Positions 25,023-33,561 of a stretch of 64,000 nt of DNA are shown here, piece after piece. The DNA lies in assembly GCF_007991615.1 (NCBI RefSeq), contig NZ_BJYR01000020.1:80410-144409 (forward strand), written 5' to 3'. Each line of letters opens with the position of its first letter. Within the stretch, counting starts at the first letter, position 1. Source of the stretch: Novosphingobium sediminis (GTDB taxonomy: Bacteria > Pseudomonadota > Alphaproteobacteria > Sphingomonadales > Sphingomonadaceae). The notes under the pieces were generated by a model. That model worked only from the letters and a program-made list of their open reading frames with translations, did not search any database and was not told the origin of the DNA. The position numbers were made by a program, and so were the translations under genes.

Positions 25023-26615
25023 TCACCGCGCCTTCACAAACGCCGCCACATCATCATGCAGCGCCTTGAGCGAATCCTCGTGCGCATAGACCATGTGGCC
25101 GCTGGGGTAATACTTGTACGAGATGTTGCCGCGCAGGTTCTCGGGGACCGGCAGGTGGCGCATCTGGAACCGCCCCTCGAAATAGGGCGTCGCGGTGTCG
25201 TAATAACCGCCGAGCACCATCACCCGCAGCGTCGGGTTGGTCTTCAGCGTAAAGGCCAGATCGGGCAGCAGGTTTGCCGCACCGTCCACGGCGTAACCGG
25301 CGCCCGGCGGGGTGTGCTTGAGATCCCAGTCACCCACGTTGGCGAAGAGCTTGAACGCCTTGCCCGCGCCATAGCCAAGCTTGCCGCGCGCATAATCGTT
25401 GAACGCCGAGACATAGGCTGAGCTGATCGCGGTGGACTGCGGATCGTAGTCCGCCTCCTTGCTCAGCACGTCGAGGCTCGGCCCGGCAAAGCGCGTATCG
25501 AGCCGGCCCACGGTCTGCCCGGTCTCGTCCATCAGGTTGCGGTTGAACTGACCGAGATTGACCCGGAGGTTGGAGCGCAGGATGTAGGCCGGGGTCAGGC
25601 CGGTATAGCGCGCCAGCTTTTCGGCAATCGCCTGCTTGCGGTCCGCCGGAAGGTCGTTCCCCTCGATCAGTGCGGCGGCATATTCGCCGGTCGCGAAGCG
25701 CTCTGCCTCTGCAAGGAACGGCTCCAGCTCAGCCGGGCGGCCACCGGGCACGCGGTTGTGATACCATGCGGTCGCCGCATAAGTCGGCAGCGTAATGATA
25801 TAGGGCAGGTCGTTGCCGGGGTTCCACTGCGGCGCATCGGCCCAGAAATCGAACGCCAGCGTCGTCGAGAGCAGCATGATGCCGTTGAGATCGACCGCAT
25901 CCGTCCCCTGCAGCCGCGCCGCCAGCGCAACCGCGCGCGGCGTGCCATAGCTTTCGCCGAAGAGGTAGCGCGGCGAATTCCAGCGCTGGTACTTGCTGAG
26001 GAACTGCTTGATGAAATCGGCGAAGGCGTAGACGTCCTGGTCGATGCCGTAGAACGCCTTCTCCTTGTCCTTCCCCGCAATCCGGCTGAAGCCCGCCCCC
26101 GGCGCATCGATGAACACGAGGTCCGCCACATCGAGCGGGCTCTCGCCATTATCGACCACCTTGTAGGGCGCCGGGGCGGTGTGGCTGCCGTCTGCCGTTA
26201 CCACGCGGCGCGGGCCGAACGCGCCCATGTGGAGCCACACGGTGGAGGAACCCGGCCCGCCGTTGAACACGAACAGGATCGGGCGGTCCGCGGCGGGCGC
26301 GCCTTTCTTGAAATAGGCGGTGTAGAACATCGAGGCTTCGGCAGGAGCCTCGTCATCGGCCTTGGGCTTCGCTGCATCATCCCAGCCCTTGGCATGCACG
26401 ACGAGCGTGCCCGCCATCGCCTTGTAGTCGATCCGCTGCCCACGCACCGTAACCGAGCCCTCGCTCGCCACTTCCTCAGGCTGGAACAGCGCAGCGGGTG
26501 CCGCCTTGGCCGCTTCGGCAGGCTTGGCTGCATCGGTAGCCTTGTCTGCCGCCAGTGCCGCCGTGCTCAGCCCGAATGCCAGAGCCAATGCCGAAATACC
26601 CCGAAGCAACCGCAT
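25023..26615 (-). CDS. Secreted S10-family serine carboxypeptidase-like protein
   Basis: With the ATG at 26615 this is a 530-residue protein with a signal peptide (MRLLRGISALALAFGLSTAALA), then an Ala/Lys-rich stretch and an alpha/beta-hydrolase domain. The catalytic triad is visible: Ser in FGESYGTPRA, Asp in GGYYDTATP and His in YPSGHMVYAHE. NGGPGSSTVWLH is the oxyanion and substrate-carboxylate motif of S10 carboxypeptidases. The frame is open to 26705, but only the chosen or the 26627 start gives a clean signal peptide. It probably works in the periplasm. Its link to the catabolic genes is unclear, but ester or amide hydrolysis of an imported conjugate is possible. Confidence 0.88.
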   Translation of the reverse strand: MRLLRGISALALAFGLSTAALAADKATDAAKPAEAAKAAPAALFQPEEVASEGSVTVRGQRIDYKAMAGTLVVHAKGWDDAAKPKADDEAPAEASMFYTAYFKKGAPAADRPILFVFNGGPGSSTVWLHMGAFGPRRVVTADGSHTAPAPYKVVDNGESPLDVADLVFIDAPGAGFSRIAGKDKEKAFYGIDQDVYAFADFIKQFLSKYQRWNSPRYLFGESYGTPRAVALAARLQGTDAVDLNGIMLLSTTLAFDFWADAPQWNPGNDLPYIITLPTYAATAWYHNRVPGGRPAELEPFLAEAERFATGEYAAALIEGNDLPADRKQAIAEKLARYTGLTPAYILRSNLRVNLGQFNRNLMDETGQTVGRLDTRFAGPSLDVLSKEADYDPQSTAISSAYVSAFNDYARGKLGYGAGKAFKLFANVGDWDLKHTPPGAGYAVDGAANLLPDLAFTLKTNPTLRVMVLGGYYDTATPYFEGRFQMRHLPVPENLRGNISYKYYPSGHMVYAHEDSLKALHDDVAAFVKAR

Positions 26616-26731
26616 GAAACGCCTCATCCGCAAACAGGAAACCGGCGCGGGTGGTTGCACCGCGCCGGTCGATTGTCCAGCGATTGCAAGGGCAAGGGCG
26701 TGCAAAAGCGCACTGCCCTAGCCGTTATCAG

Positions 26732-26868
26732 CCTCCCCCAACCGCTCATGCTGAGCTTGTCGAAGCATCATACCCGACGGCCGCGCCAGCACCCCCTTCG
26801 GCTGGCTGCTTGCAGCAGCCGCTCAGGACATGCTTCGACAAGCTCAGGGTGAGCGAGGTTGGGAGGAG
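26732..26868. repeat. Inverted repeat (family C, copy 2) around a 60-bp centre
   Basis: The arms contain ATGCTGAGCTTGTCGAAGCAT and its inverse ATGCTTCGACAAGCTCAGGG, extended outward by CCTCCCCCAACCGCTC and GAGCGAGGTTGGGAGG. The centre carries a second small stem (GGCTGCTTGCAGCAGCC). It fills most of the 274-bp gap between the S10 peptidase and the NmrA-like gene and has no coding capacity. Confidence 0.82.
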
Positions 26869-26889
26869 GTCCGAAAGTTGGCCAGTCAA

Positions 26890-27822
26890 TTACCCCGCCG
26901 AAGGCCGGTGCGCGGTGTCGGACCAGTCCTGCCGCGCCACCCACTGCGCCAGCGTTTCCAGTTCGATCCCCGGCAGGCGCTCCATCATCGCCTCGGTGTT
27001 GACTTCAAACGGCTTGGTCGGCGCATTGTTGTTGTAGTTGTAGAACGCTGCAATCCCCGCCGCGAAGGGCTTGCGCTCCGCCTCGGCCATCGAATCGCCC
27101 AGCGCGCCGACCAGCAGATCGCCGAATTCTTCCGGCGTGCAGGGATCGTACTTGATGGTGTGGCCAAAGTGATCGGACAGGATCTGCGCGACCTGCGGCG
27201 GCAGCAGGCGCTCCGGTCCGCCGATGTTCATCCACGTGCCTTCCATGTCCGGCCGGTCCATCGCATGGATCATGATCTTGGCGACGTCGTCGAGGCTGAT
27301 CCAGTTAGCGCCCAGCGTCGGCTTGTGCGGATAGACGTAGCGCTTTTCGTGGACGATGAACGGACGCGCCCAGTTCGTCAGCAGGTTGTCCATGAACAGC
27401 ACCGAGCCGAACACGGTGGCCGGTACGCCCGAGCGGAACAGCGCGTTGATGCCCGCGGTGTTGCCGGCATAGGTGAAGGCATCGCCCGGCTTGTCCGGGA
27501 TCCAGCTTGAGGTGTTCCACACGAAGCGCTTGGCATCGACTTCCTTCGCCGCCTCGCCGATCCAGCCGGCGAGTTCGGCGCGGGAATCGCGCAGCTGGAG
27601 CGGGTGATTGTAGAATACCGCGTCCGAGCCCTCGAGCGCCTTGGTGTAGGTCTTGCGGTCGTAAAGATCGATCACGCGGGTTTCGATGTCAGCGTTAGTC
27701 GGCCCGAGATCGGGCTTTTCATTGCGCGACAGCGCGCGGACCTGATGCCCTGCGGCGACCAACTGACGCACTTGTGCCAGCCCTTGCCGACCGGTTGCGC
27801 CCACGACGGATACCAGTGCCAT
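26890..27822 (-). CDS. NmrA-like/atypical SDR NAD(P)-binding protein
   Basis: This 310-residue protein has VSVVGATGRQGLAQ (GxxGxxG), VRALSRNEKPD, and in its second half the substrate-domain pattern seen in NmrA/HSCARG proteins (LGANWISLDDVAKIMIHAMD). It is paralogous to the gene at 17217 and likewise sits at the downstream end of an operon containing an SDR, with a 63-bp gap from it. The canonical SDR Tyr-Lys pair is not evident. Whether it is a reductase or an NADPH-level sensor is open. Confidence 0.82.
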   Translation of the reverse strand: MALVSVVGATGRQGLAQVRQLVAAGHQVRALSRNEKPDLGPTNADIETRVIDLYDRKTYTKALEGSDAVFYNHPLQLRDSRAELAGWIGEAAKEVDAKRFVWNTSSWIPDKPGDAFTYAGNTAGINALFRSGVPATVFGSVLFMDNLLTNWARPFIVHEKRYVYPHKPTLGANWISLDDVAKIMIHAMDRPDMEGTWMNIGGPERLLPPQVAQILSDHFGHTIKYDPCTPEEFGDLLVGALGDSMAEAERKPFAAGIAAFYNYNNNAPTKPFEVNTEAMMERLPGIELETLAQWVARQDWSDTAHRPSAG

Positions 27823-27885
27823 TTCGCATCTCTCCTTGGATGGGGCCGCCCGGCTCTGTGGCCGGTGCAGCCGGAATGATTGGGC

Positions 27886-28656
27886 CTAGCTGCGGATCGC
27901 GCTGGCTCCGTCGACATTGAGATCGGTCCCGCTGGTGAAGCTCGAATCCTCGCAGCTCAAAAACAGGATTGCCCGCGCGACTTCGTCGGGCTCGCCCACG
28001 CGGCCCATCGGGTGCGCGGAGGCCATCACCGCCTCGATCTGCTCTGGCGTGGCGCCGCCCGCATTGAGGTAGCGGCCATACATCGGCGTGCGGATCGCGC
28101 CCGGATGCACGGTGTTGGCGCGGATCTTCAGTCCCCGTTCGGCGCAATCGAGAGCCACGGTCTTGGTGAGGTGCGTGACGCCAGCCTTGGATGCGCAATA
28201 GGCCGCCATGTTGCCCGAAGCGCGGTGAGCCAGCATCGAGCCGACATTGACGATCGTCGCGTTCTCGCCCGAGGCGGCAAGTGCCGGGATCGCCGCGCGG
28301 CAACCGTAGAACGAGCCGGTCAGGTTGATATCGATATGGCGGTGCCAGCTATCGAGATCGACATCGACGGTGTTCCCCGGTTCCGAAATGCCGGCGATAT
28401 TGCACAGCGTCGTCAGCTTGCCGAAGCGCGCCAGCGTGGCCGCAACCGCCGCTTCCCACTGTTCCAGATTGCGCACATCGAGCTGCACGGCATCGGCATT
28501 GGGTCCGAGCTTTGCGGCATGGGCCTTGGCCTTTTCGAGCTGAAGATCGCCCAGCATGACGCTGCCGCCCTCTGCCACGAACAGCTCAGCAACCGTTCCG
28601 CCGATCCCTTCCGCACCGCCCGAAATGAGCGCGACCTTGCCGGTCATCTTCCCCAT
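27886..28656 (-). CDS. SDR family oxidoreductase
   Basis: This 256-residue classical SDR has KVALISGGAEGIGG, VMLGDLQLE (acidic after beta-2, NAD type), NIAGISEPG and the active site VGSMLAHRASGNMAAYCASK. I used the ATG at 28656 (MGKMTGKVAL); a TTG three bases upstream is in frame. It starts 3 bp after the stop of the thiolase-fold gene. In this operon it would supply or remove the keto group alpha or beta to the bond acted on by the thiolase-fold enzyme. Confidence 0.9.
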   Translation of the reverse strand: MGKMTGKVALISGGAEGIGGTVAELFVAEGGSVMLGDLQLEKAKAHAAKLGPNADAVQLDVRNLEQWEAAVAATLARFGKLTTLCNIAGISEPGNTVDVDLDSWHRHIDINLTGSFYGCRAAIPALAASGENATIVNVGSMLAHRASGNMAAYCASKAGVTHLTKTVALDCAERGLKIRANTVHPGAIRTPMYGRYLNAGGATPEQIEAVMASAHPMGRVGEPDEVARAILFLSCEDSSFTSGTDLNVDGASAIRS

Positions 28657-28659
28657 CAA

Positions 28660-29805
28660 TCAGCGCTCCAGAATGCAGACGCCGGAAAGGCCCGGTGCGC
28701 CATAGACGTGGCTGTAGGCGGTCTTGGGTGAGCCCGGGACCTGCCGCCCGCCGCCGCGTCCGCGCAGCTGCACGGTGTTTTCGTAGACCTGACGCAGGCC
28801 CGAGGCGCCGATGGGTTCGCCGCAGGCGAGGCAGCCGCCATCTGTGTTGACCGGGAGCTTGCCGGTCACTTCGGTGCGGCCTTCGCGGAGCCACTGCTCC
28901 TGATCGCCATCCTTGCAGAAGCCGTTCTCGGCCATGTGCATGATCTCGGCGCCGGATTCGGTATCCTGCAACTGAGCGACGGAGATGTCCTCCGGCCCGA
29001 TCCCGGCCTGCTCGAACGCAGCCTTCGAGGCGAGGATCGTCGGCTTGCCGCCGTTGTCGATATCAACCGAAGGCGCGAACACCTCGAACGAGCCCGGCGG
29101 GCGGGTGCGCACGGCGACGCTGGCGATCCGGACCGCATCGGCGCCCAATTCGCGCACCTTCTTGCCGCTGGCGAGGATCAGCGCGACAGCACCCTCAGCC
29201 GGGGCGCAGAACATGTACTTGGTCAGCGGATCGTTCACCATCGGCGAGTTCAGGATCGTTTCCAGATCGACCGGCGAACGCCGCCAGGCGTGATCGGCAT
29301 GGACACCGTTGCGGAACGCCTTCTCGGCAACGCGGCCCAACGTTTCGCGGCTGATGCCGTGGAGCTGCATGTAGCGCTGGATCTTGAGCGCGAAGAACTG
29401 CGTCGTCAGCATCATGCCGGTCTGGCCGTACCATTCGGGCAGGCCATACTCGCGGGGCTTCGCGTTGAACGCGCCGCGCGGGTGCTTGTCGAAGCCGACC
29501 GCCAGCGCCACGTCGAACTCACCCGCCGCGATGGCGTTGCGCGCCGAAGCCAGCGCAGAGCCGCCAGTGGCGCAGCCGTTGGCGACATTGATGAACGGCA
29601 GGCCGGTCAGGCCAAGCTCGTTGACCATGATGTCCGCACTGCCCGCTGCCGCCGAACCGCCATAGGCGCAGCCGACATCGGTCCAGTCGATCCCGGCATC
29701 GGCCATCGCCTGCCGCACCGCATAAACGCCCTGATCGCGGCCCGAGCGCCCGTCAGTGCGGCCGAAGGGGTGGATGCCCGCCCCGATGATATAGACGTCT
29801 TCCAT
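28660..29805 (-). CDS. Thiolase-fold protein lacking the catalytic His (SCP-x/Ltp2-like, candidate aldolase)
   Basis: This 381-residue thiolase-superfamily protein is of the non-condensing lipid-transfer type. C78 (VANGCATGGSA) matches the nucleophile position. The His of the GHPxGATG motif is replaced: residues 323-336 read GGCLACGEPIGASG, with E330 in its place. The second Cys before the HNxG-like motif is also absent (KTAYSHVYGAPG around H366). Enzymes of this branch that pair with a DUF35 protein include Ltp2, a retro-aldolase of steroid side-chain breakdown. The DUF35 partner is encoded immediately upstream with a 1-bp overlap. I therefore favour C-C bond cleavage by aldol chemistry over thiolysis; this is inference from the missing residues. 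Confidence 0.85.
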   Translation of the reverse strand: MEDVYIIGAGIHPFGRTDGRSGRDQGVYAVRQAMADAGIDWTDVGCAYGGSAAAGSADIMVNELGLTGLPFINVANGCATGGSALASARNAIAAGEFDVALAVGFDKHPRGAFNAKPREYGLPEWYGQTGMMLTTQFFALKIQRYMQLHGISRETLGRVAEKAFRNGVHADHAWRRSPVDLETILNSPMVNDPLTKYMFCAPAEGAVALILASGKKVRELGADAVRIASVAVRTRPPGSFEVFAPSVDIDNGGKPTILASKAAFEQAGIGPEDISVAQLQDTESGAEIMHMAENGFCKDGDQEQWLREGRTEVTGKLPVNTDGGCLACGEPIGASGLRQVYENTVQLRGRGGGRQVPGSPKTAYSHVYGAPGLSGVCILER

Positions 29806-30197
29806 CACGCTTTCTCCGGACGAAACGCATAAGTGGCGCGCGTCGCATCGAACGGTGCGACGACGAATTCCATCGGCATGCCGAGCTTGAGATCCTCCAG
29901 CACGCAATCAACGATGCGCGTCTCGACGATCACTTCGCCGGGCAGCTCGACATAGCCGAGGAGGTAGGGCTGGAACGGCTCCGGCCCCTCGAAGGGTTCC
30001 TTGGGCTGGAAATCCTGCCGGGTCCACGACCACAGCGTGCCCTTGCGCGACAAGCGGTAGGGCTCGACGCCTTCGGCCGCATCGCCGCTGGGATAGGGGA
30101 ACACGATCTTGCCATTGGGCAGCCGTCCGCCGAGCAGCGCCGGCTCGGCCTCGTTGGTCCACAAGTTCTCGGCAATGGGCTGGAGCAGCTGCGTCAT
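29805..30197 (-). CDS. DUF35 OB-fold protein without zinc-ribbon cysteines
   Basis: This 130-residue protein of the DUF35 family (rubredoxin-like ribbon plus OB fold) is the usual obligate partner of thiolase-fold enzymes such as Ltp2 or SCP-x homologues. The ribbon part (LLGGRLPNGKIVFPYPSG) has no CxxC pairs; the only Cys is in IVDCVLED in the OB domain, so no zinc site is possible. The OB fold is seen in YLLGYVELPGEVIVETRI and MPMEFVVAPFD. The ATG at 30197 has GGAAAGG upstream. The stop overlaps the next start (TGATG), consistent with a 1:1 complex with the thiolase-fold protein. Confidence 0.85.
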   Translation of the reverse strand: MTQLLQPIAENLWTNEAEPALLGGRLPNGKIVFPYPSGDAAEGVEPYRLSRKGTLWSWTRQDFQPKEPFEGPEPFQPYLLGYVELPGEVIVETRIVDCVLEDLKLGMPMEFVVAPFDATRATYAFRPEKA

Positions 30198-30382
30198 AGG
30201 GCCTTTCCCGTGGGTCGGTCCGGCAGGGCCGGATCCTCTTATTGGCAGGCATCGTGGCACCAAAGGCTGGGAGCGACGACAATTGAAAATGCTAGGCGGA
30301 CTGCAAGCTGCCCTCCCCCTTTGTGTTAGTCGCCCCCGCCGCACGGAATGCCTAGCCCTTGGCAAAAGAAGGAGCGGGCGTC

Positions 30383-31672
30383 TTGGGAGAGCATCGCCGT
30401 TACCGACAGTTCGTGCTCGCCGTGATCACCTTCGGCGGCATGCTGAACATCGCCGATCGGCTGATCCTTTCGATCATGCTGGAGGACATCAAGCACGCCT
30501 TCACGCTGAGCGACACCGAGATCGGGCTCATCACCGGCTTCGCCTTCACGCTGCTCTATGTCGTCTGCGGCCTGCCGCTTGCATGGCTGGCAGACCGCAT
30601 GAGCCGCCCGCTCATCATCGCGGTTTCCATCGCCACGTGGAGCCTGATGACCGCGCTCTGCGGCATGGCGACGGGGTTCTGGACGTTCTTCCTCGCCCGC
30701 ATGGGCGTGGGCATCGGCGAATCGGGCAGCGGCCCGGCGGGCACGTCGCTCCTCACCCAGACCTTCAAGGGCCACGAACTTGGCCGCGCAATGGGCATCT
30801 ACTTCCTCGGCCCCACGCTGGGCACGGCGGCGGGCCTGATCCTTGGCGGGGTGCTGGCCCATACGGTCGGCTGGCGGATGACGTTCCTGCTGCTCGGCAT
30901 TCCAGGCATTCTCTTCGCGCTGTTCGTTTTCATGACGGTGAAGGAGCCCGGCGGCCGCCCGATCCCGCCCAAGGTGAGCCTTGCCGAAGGCCTCACAGCT
31001 TGGTTCACCGGCATTCGCGCCCTCCTTGCCAACCGCGTGTTCCTTGCCGCGTCGGCCGCGTTCGGCTGCATGATCGTGACGGGCTACGGCTTTGCGACGT
31101 GGCTGGCGGCGATCATGCTGCGCGGATTTCATGTCTCGACCGCAGATGTCGGGTTCTATCTCGGCCTTGCCTTCGTCCTTGGCGGCATCCCGGGGCCCTT
31201 GCTGGGCGGCTACCTCACCGACTGGCTGGTCCGGCGCGACGCGCGCTGGCGCGCCTGGCTCCCCGCGATCGCCACACTGGGCTGCCTGCCGATCTACCTC
31301 GCCGCGCTGCTCAGCACCAATTTCTGGACTTTCCTCGGCCTGTTTTCCTGTGGCTACCTCGTGTTCCTCACCGCGCAGGCGCCCACAGTTTCGCTGATCC
31401 AGCTCGCAGTGCGTCCGGACGAGCGCGCGATGGCGATGGCGGTCGCGATGATCTTCAACAACCTGATCGGACAGGCGCTCGGGCTGTTCTTGATCGGCCT
31501 TGCCAGCACCAGCCTGACGCCCACGTTCGGCCCGCAGGCGCTCACCTGGGCGCTGATCGGCGTGAGCGCCGCCTTCGCCGTGCCCGCCGCCTTCTTTTAT
31601 CTCTACGCGGCGGGCGGCATGGCCAAGGGTCCCCTCAAAATGATGAATAGCCCCGACTCTTCGCAGGCGTAG
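30383..31672 (+). CDS. Major facilitator superfamily transporter
   Basis: This 429-residue inner-membrane carrier has about twelve hydrophobic helices. Typical MFS signatures are WLADRMSRPLII (motif A between TM2 and TM3) and MGVGIGESGSGPAGTSLL (TM5 region, as in the spinster/ACS-like group). I chose the TTG at 30383, with AAGAAGGAG eight bases upstream; another TTG at 30359 lacks a ribosome site. The Rieske gene begins 31 bp downstream, so it probably imports the oxygenase substrate (or its acid product) through the inner membrane. The 185-bp divergent gap to the DUF35 gene holds promoter DNA I cannot resolve. Confidence 0.9.
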   Translation: MGEHRRYRQFVLAVITFGGMLNIADRLILSIMLEDIKHAFTLSDTEIGLITGFAFTLLYVVCGLPLAWLADRMSRPLIIAVSIATWSLMTALCGMATGFWTFFLARMGVGIGESGSGPAGTSLLTQTFKGHELGRAMGIYFLGPTLGTAAGLILGGVLAHTVGWRMTFLLLGIPGILFALFVFMTVKEPGGRPIPPKVSLAEGLTAWFTGIRALLANRVFLAASAAFGCMIVTGYGFATWLAAIMLRGFHVSTADVGFYLGLAFVLGGIPGPLLGGYLTDWLVRRDARWRAWLPAIATLGCLPIYLAALLSTNFWTFLGLFSCGYLVFLTAQAPTVSLIQLAVRPDERAMAMAVAMIFNNLIGQALGLFLIGLASTSLTPTFGPQALTWALIGVSAAFAVPAAFFYLYAAGGMAKGPLKMMNSPDSSQA

Positions 31673-31703
31673 ACTGCCCCCAAGTCCAAGGGAGAGCGGA
31701 CAA

Positions 31704-33278
31704 ATGGTGGAAACCAAGACCGGGCACGACCGCACAGCAGGCGTGACCTACCTCGATGTGATCAAGGCCGACAAGGTTGCACCGCCGCCGGTCTATCTGG
31801 AGGAATCGCCCTATCCCGGCGGCGTCACCAAGGTCGCCACGCACCGCTACTGGAGCAAGGAAGAGCACGAGCGCGAAGTCGAGCGGCTGTGGAAGCGTGT
31901 GTGGCAGATGGCCTGCCATGAGGACGACATCCCCAACGTCGGCGACACTTACGTTTACGAAATCGCCAGCCTCTCCTTCATCATCGTCCGCAATGCCCCC
32001 GGCGATGGCCCCGGCGCGGTCAAGGCTTTCCCGAACGCCTGCCTCCACCGCGGCCGCCAGCTCTGCGAAGCGCACCGCAAGGGCCAGAAGGTGCTGCGCT
32101 GCCCGTTCCACGGCTGGTCGTGGCACCTCGATGGCAAGCTCAAGGAAGTGCCCAGCCATTGGGATTTCCCCAGCGTAACCGAAGAAGAATATTCGCTCCC
32201 CGCGATTTCGGTCGGCCACTGGGGTGGGTTCGTGTTCATCAATCCGGATCCGAACGCAGAGCCGCTCGCGGACTTCCTCGGCGATATCGACCGCCACTTC
32301 TCGCTGCCATTCAAGCGCCGCTACAAGGCCGCGCATATGGTGAAGCGCCTGCCGTGCAACTGGAAGGTGGCGCAGGAAGCATTCATGGAATCCTACCATG
32401 TCGTCGGCACGCACCCTGAACTGCTGCCGATGTTCCTCGATACCGGTTCGAAGTACGATGTCTGGCCCAACATCAGCCGCGCCATGTCCGCCTCCGGCCC
32501 GCCGAGCGCGCACACCGATCTCGATGGTCCCGATCCCAGCGCATTTCCCGAAGGCCAGGCCTTCACCAGCTTCCGTCACCCGCTTTCGCGCCACGTCTAT
32601 CGACGGATCGCCGAGAACCGGGTCGAAGTGACACGTCAGGACGGCAAGACCGGCCTGTTCGACATGAGCGGCGCGCACATCGAAGGCGAAGTCGTCAGCG
32701 CCGACGCGCACATGTGCAACTGGATCGGCGGCAAGATTGCGCCGGGTGAGGAAAACATGCCCACCCGCTTCGCCGGCGCCTCGACCGAGGATTTCCGCGC
32801 CGACGCGGCGCGCGACCGGCGCGAGATGCTGCGCCCGCAGTGGGGCGATTCGATCGACCAGTTCAGTGATGCCGACATGATCGACGCGATCTTCTATTCG
32901 GTGTTCCCGAACCTTCATCCCTGGGCGGATTTCAACCCGATTTTCTACCGCTTCCGGCCTGACGGGGACAACCCCGAGCAGTCGCTCCACGAGGTGATGT
33001 ACATGGTGCAGGTGCCCGAGGGCGAGGAGCGCCCGGCACCGGCCAAGTGCACCTTCCTCGATCTGGAGGATGATTACACCAAGGCGACCGAGTTCGGCAG
33101 CTATCTCAACAAGATCTTCAACCAGGACGGGCTCAACCACGCCGCTGTGCAAAAAGGTCTGCACAACCACCCCAAGGGCGAGGTGATTTTCGCGAGCTAT
33201 CAGGAAAGCAAGATCCGCGACTTCCACAACAAGCTCAATCTCTGGCTCGATAGCGAGGCCCCGCCCAAGAGCCGGTAA
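31704..33278 (+). CDS. Rieske ring-hydroxylating oxygenase, alpha subunit (copy 4, long form)
   Basis: At 524 residues this is the longest of the five. Rieske ligands are C113-x-H115 (CLHRGRQL) and C133-x2-H136 (RCPFHGW). Iron ligands are E229-S-Y-H232-x4-H237 (MESYHVVGTH). It has an insertion between the iron motif and the C-terminal part (an extra SRHVYRRIAENRVEVTRQ segment). AAGGGAGAG precedes the ATG. It follows the MFS gene and ends in a clear terminator at 33295. No partner subunits are present. It shares the RCPFHGW and ExFME pattern with copies 2 and 5. Confidence 0.92.
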   Translation: MVETKTGHDRTAGVTYLDVIKADKVAPPPVYLEESPYPGGVTKVATHRYWSKEEHEREVERLWKRVWQMACHEDDIPNVGDTYVYEIASLSFIIVRNAPGDGPGAVKAFPNACLHRGRQLCEAHRKGQKVLRCPFHGWSWHLDGKLKEVPSHWDFPSVTEEEYSLPAISVGHWGGFVFINPDPNAEPLADFLGDIDRHFSLPFKRRYKAAHMVKRLPCNWKVAQEAFMESYHVVGTHPELLPMFLDTGSKYDVWPNISRAMSASGPPSAHTDLDGPDPSAFPEGQAFTSFRHPLSRHVYRRIAENRVEVTRQDGKTGLFDMSGAHIEGEVVSADAHMCNWIGGKIAPGEENMPTRFAGASTEDFRADAARDRREMLRPQWGDSIDQFSDADMIDAIFYSVFPNLHPWADFNPIFYRFRPDGDNPEQSLHEVMYMVQVPEGEERPAPAKCTFLDLEDDYTKATEFGSYLNKIFNQDGLNHAAVQKGLHNHPKGEVIFASYQESKIRDFHNKLNLWLDSEAPPKSR

Positions 33279-33294
33279 GACCTCGACGTCAAAT

Positions 33295-33325
33295 GCCCCC
33301 TCCCGGTGCGTGGGAGGGGGCTTTT
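33295..33325 (+). terminator. Intrinsic terminator after the MFS-Rieske operon
   Basis: The stem GCCCCCTCCC/GGGAGGGGGC (33295-33304 with 33312-33321) has a 7-base loop and is followed by TTTT. It lies 17 bases after the Rieske stop codon. Confidence 0.8.
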
Positions 33326-33439
33326 GTGCAGGGCTATCCGGCACGCCTGCCCGCACTGCCTTTGGCGCTGAAACCCCCATATCGGACCCTACGGAATCCT
33401 TGCGTTTTTGCGGCCACACTGCGCACAAAAACCAGCACC

Positions 33440-33468
33440 TTGTCACTAATTCTGATAGTTGCTGTTAG
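33440..33468 (+). promoter_or_regulatory. Candidate sigma70-type promoter of the TonB receptor
   Basis: TTGTCA at 33440-33445 and TGTTAG at 33463-33468 are separated by 17 bases, in an A+T-richer stretch about 95 bases upstream of the receptor start. The flanking DNA has related short motifs on both sides (GCGTTTTTGCG near 33403 and CGCAAAAACAGC near 33514) that could be an operator pair. Between the terminator and 33562 no gene is visible. Confidence 0.4.
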
Positions 33469-33561
33469 CCCCCCGCGCCCTAGCTTAGCGTCTGGGATTG
33501 TGGGCGCAAAATCACGCAAAAACAGCACGATATGCGCCGACAGAAAGTTGGGAGGATTGCT

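Noticed and set aside
31635..33446. A 603-codon open frame on the minus strand
   Set aside because: It is a shadow of the Rieske alpha gene at 31704, which has all metal ligands and a terminator behind it.
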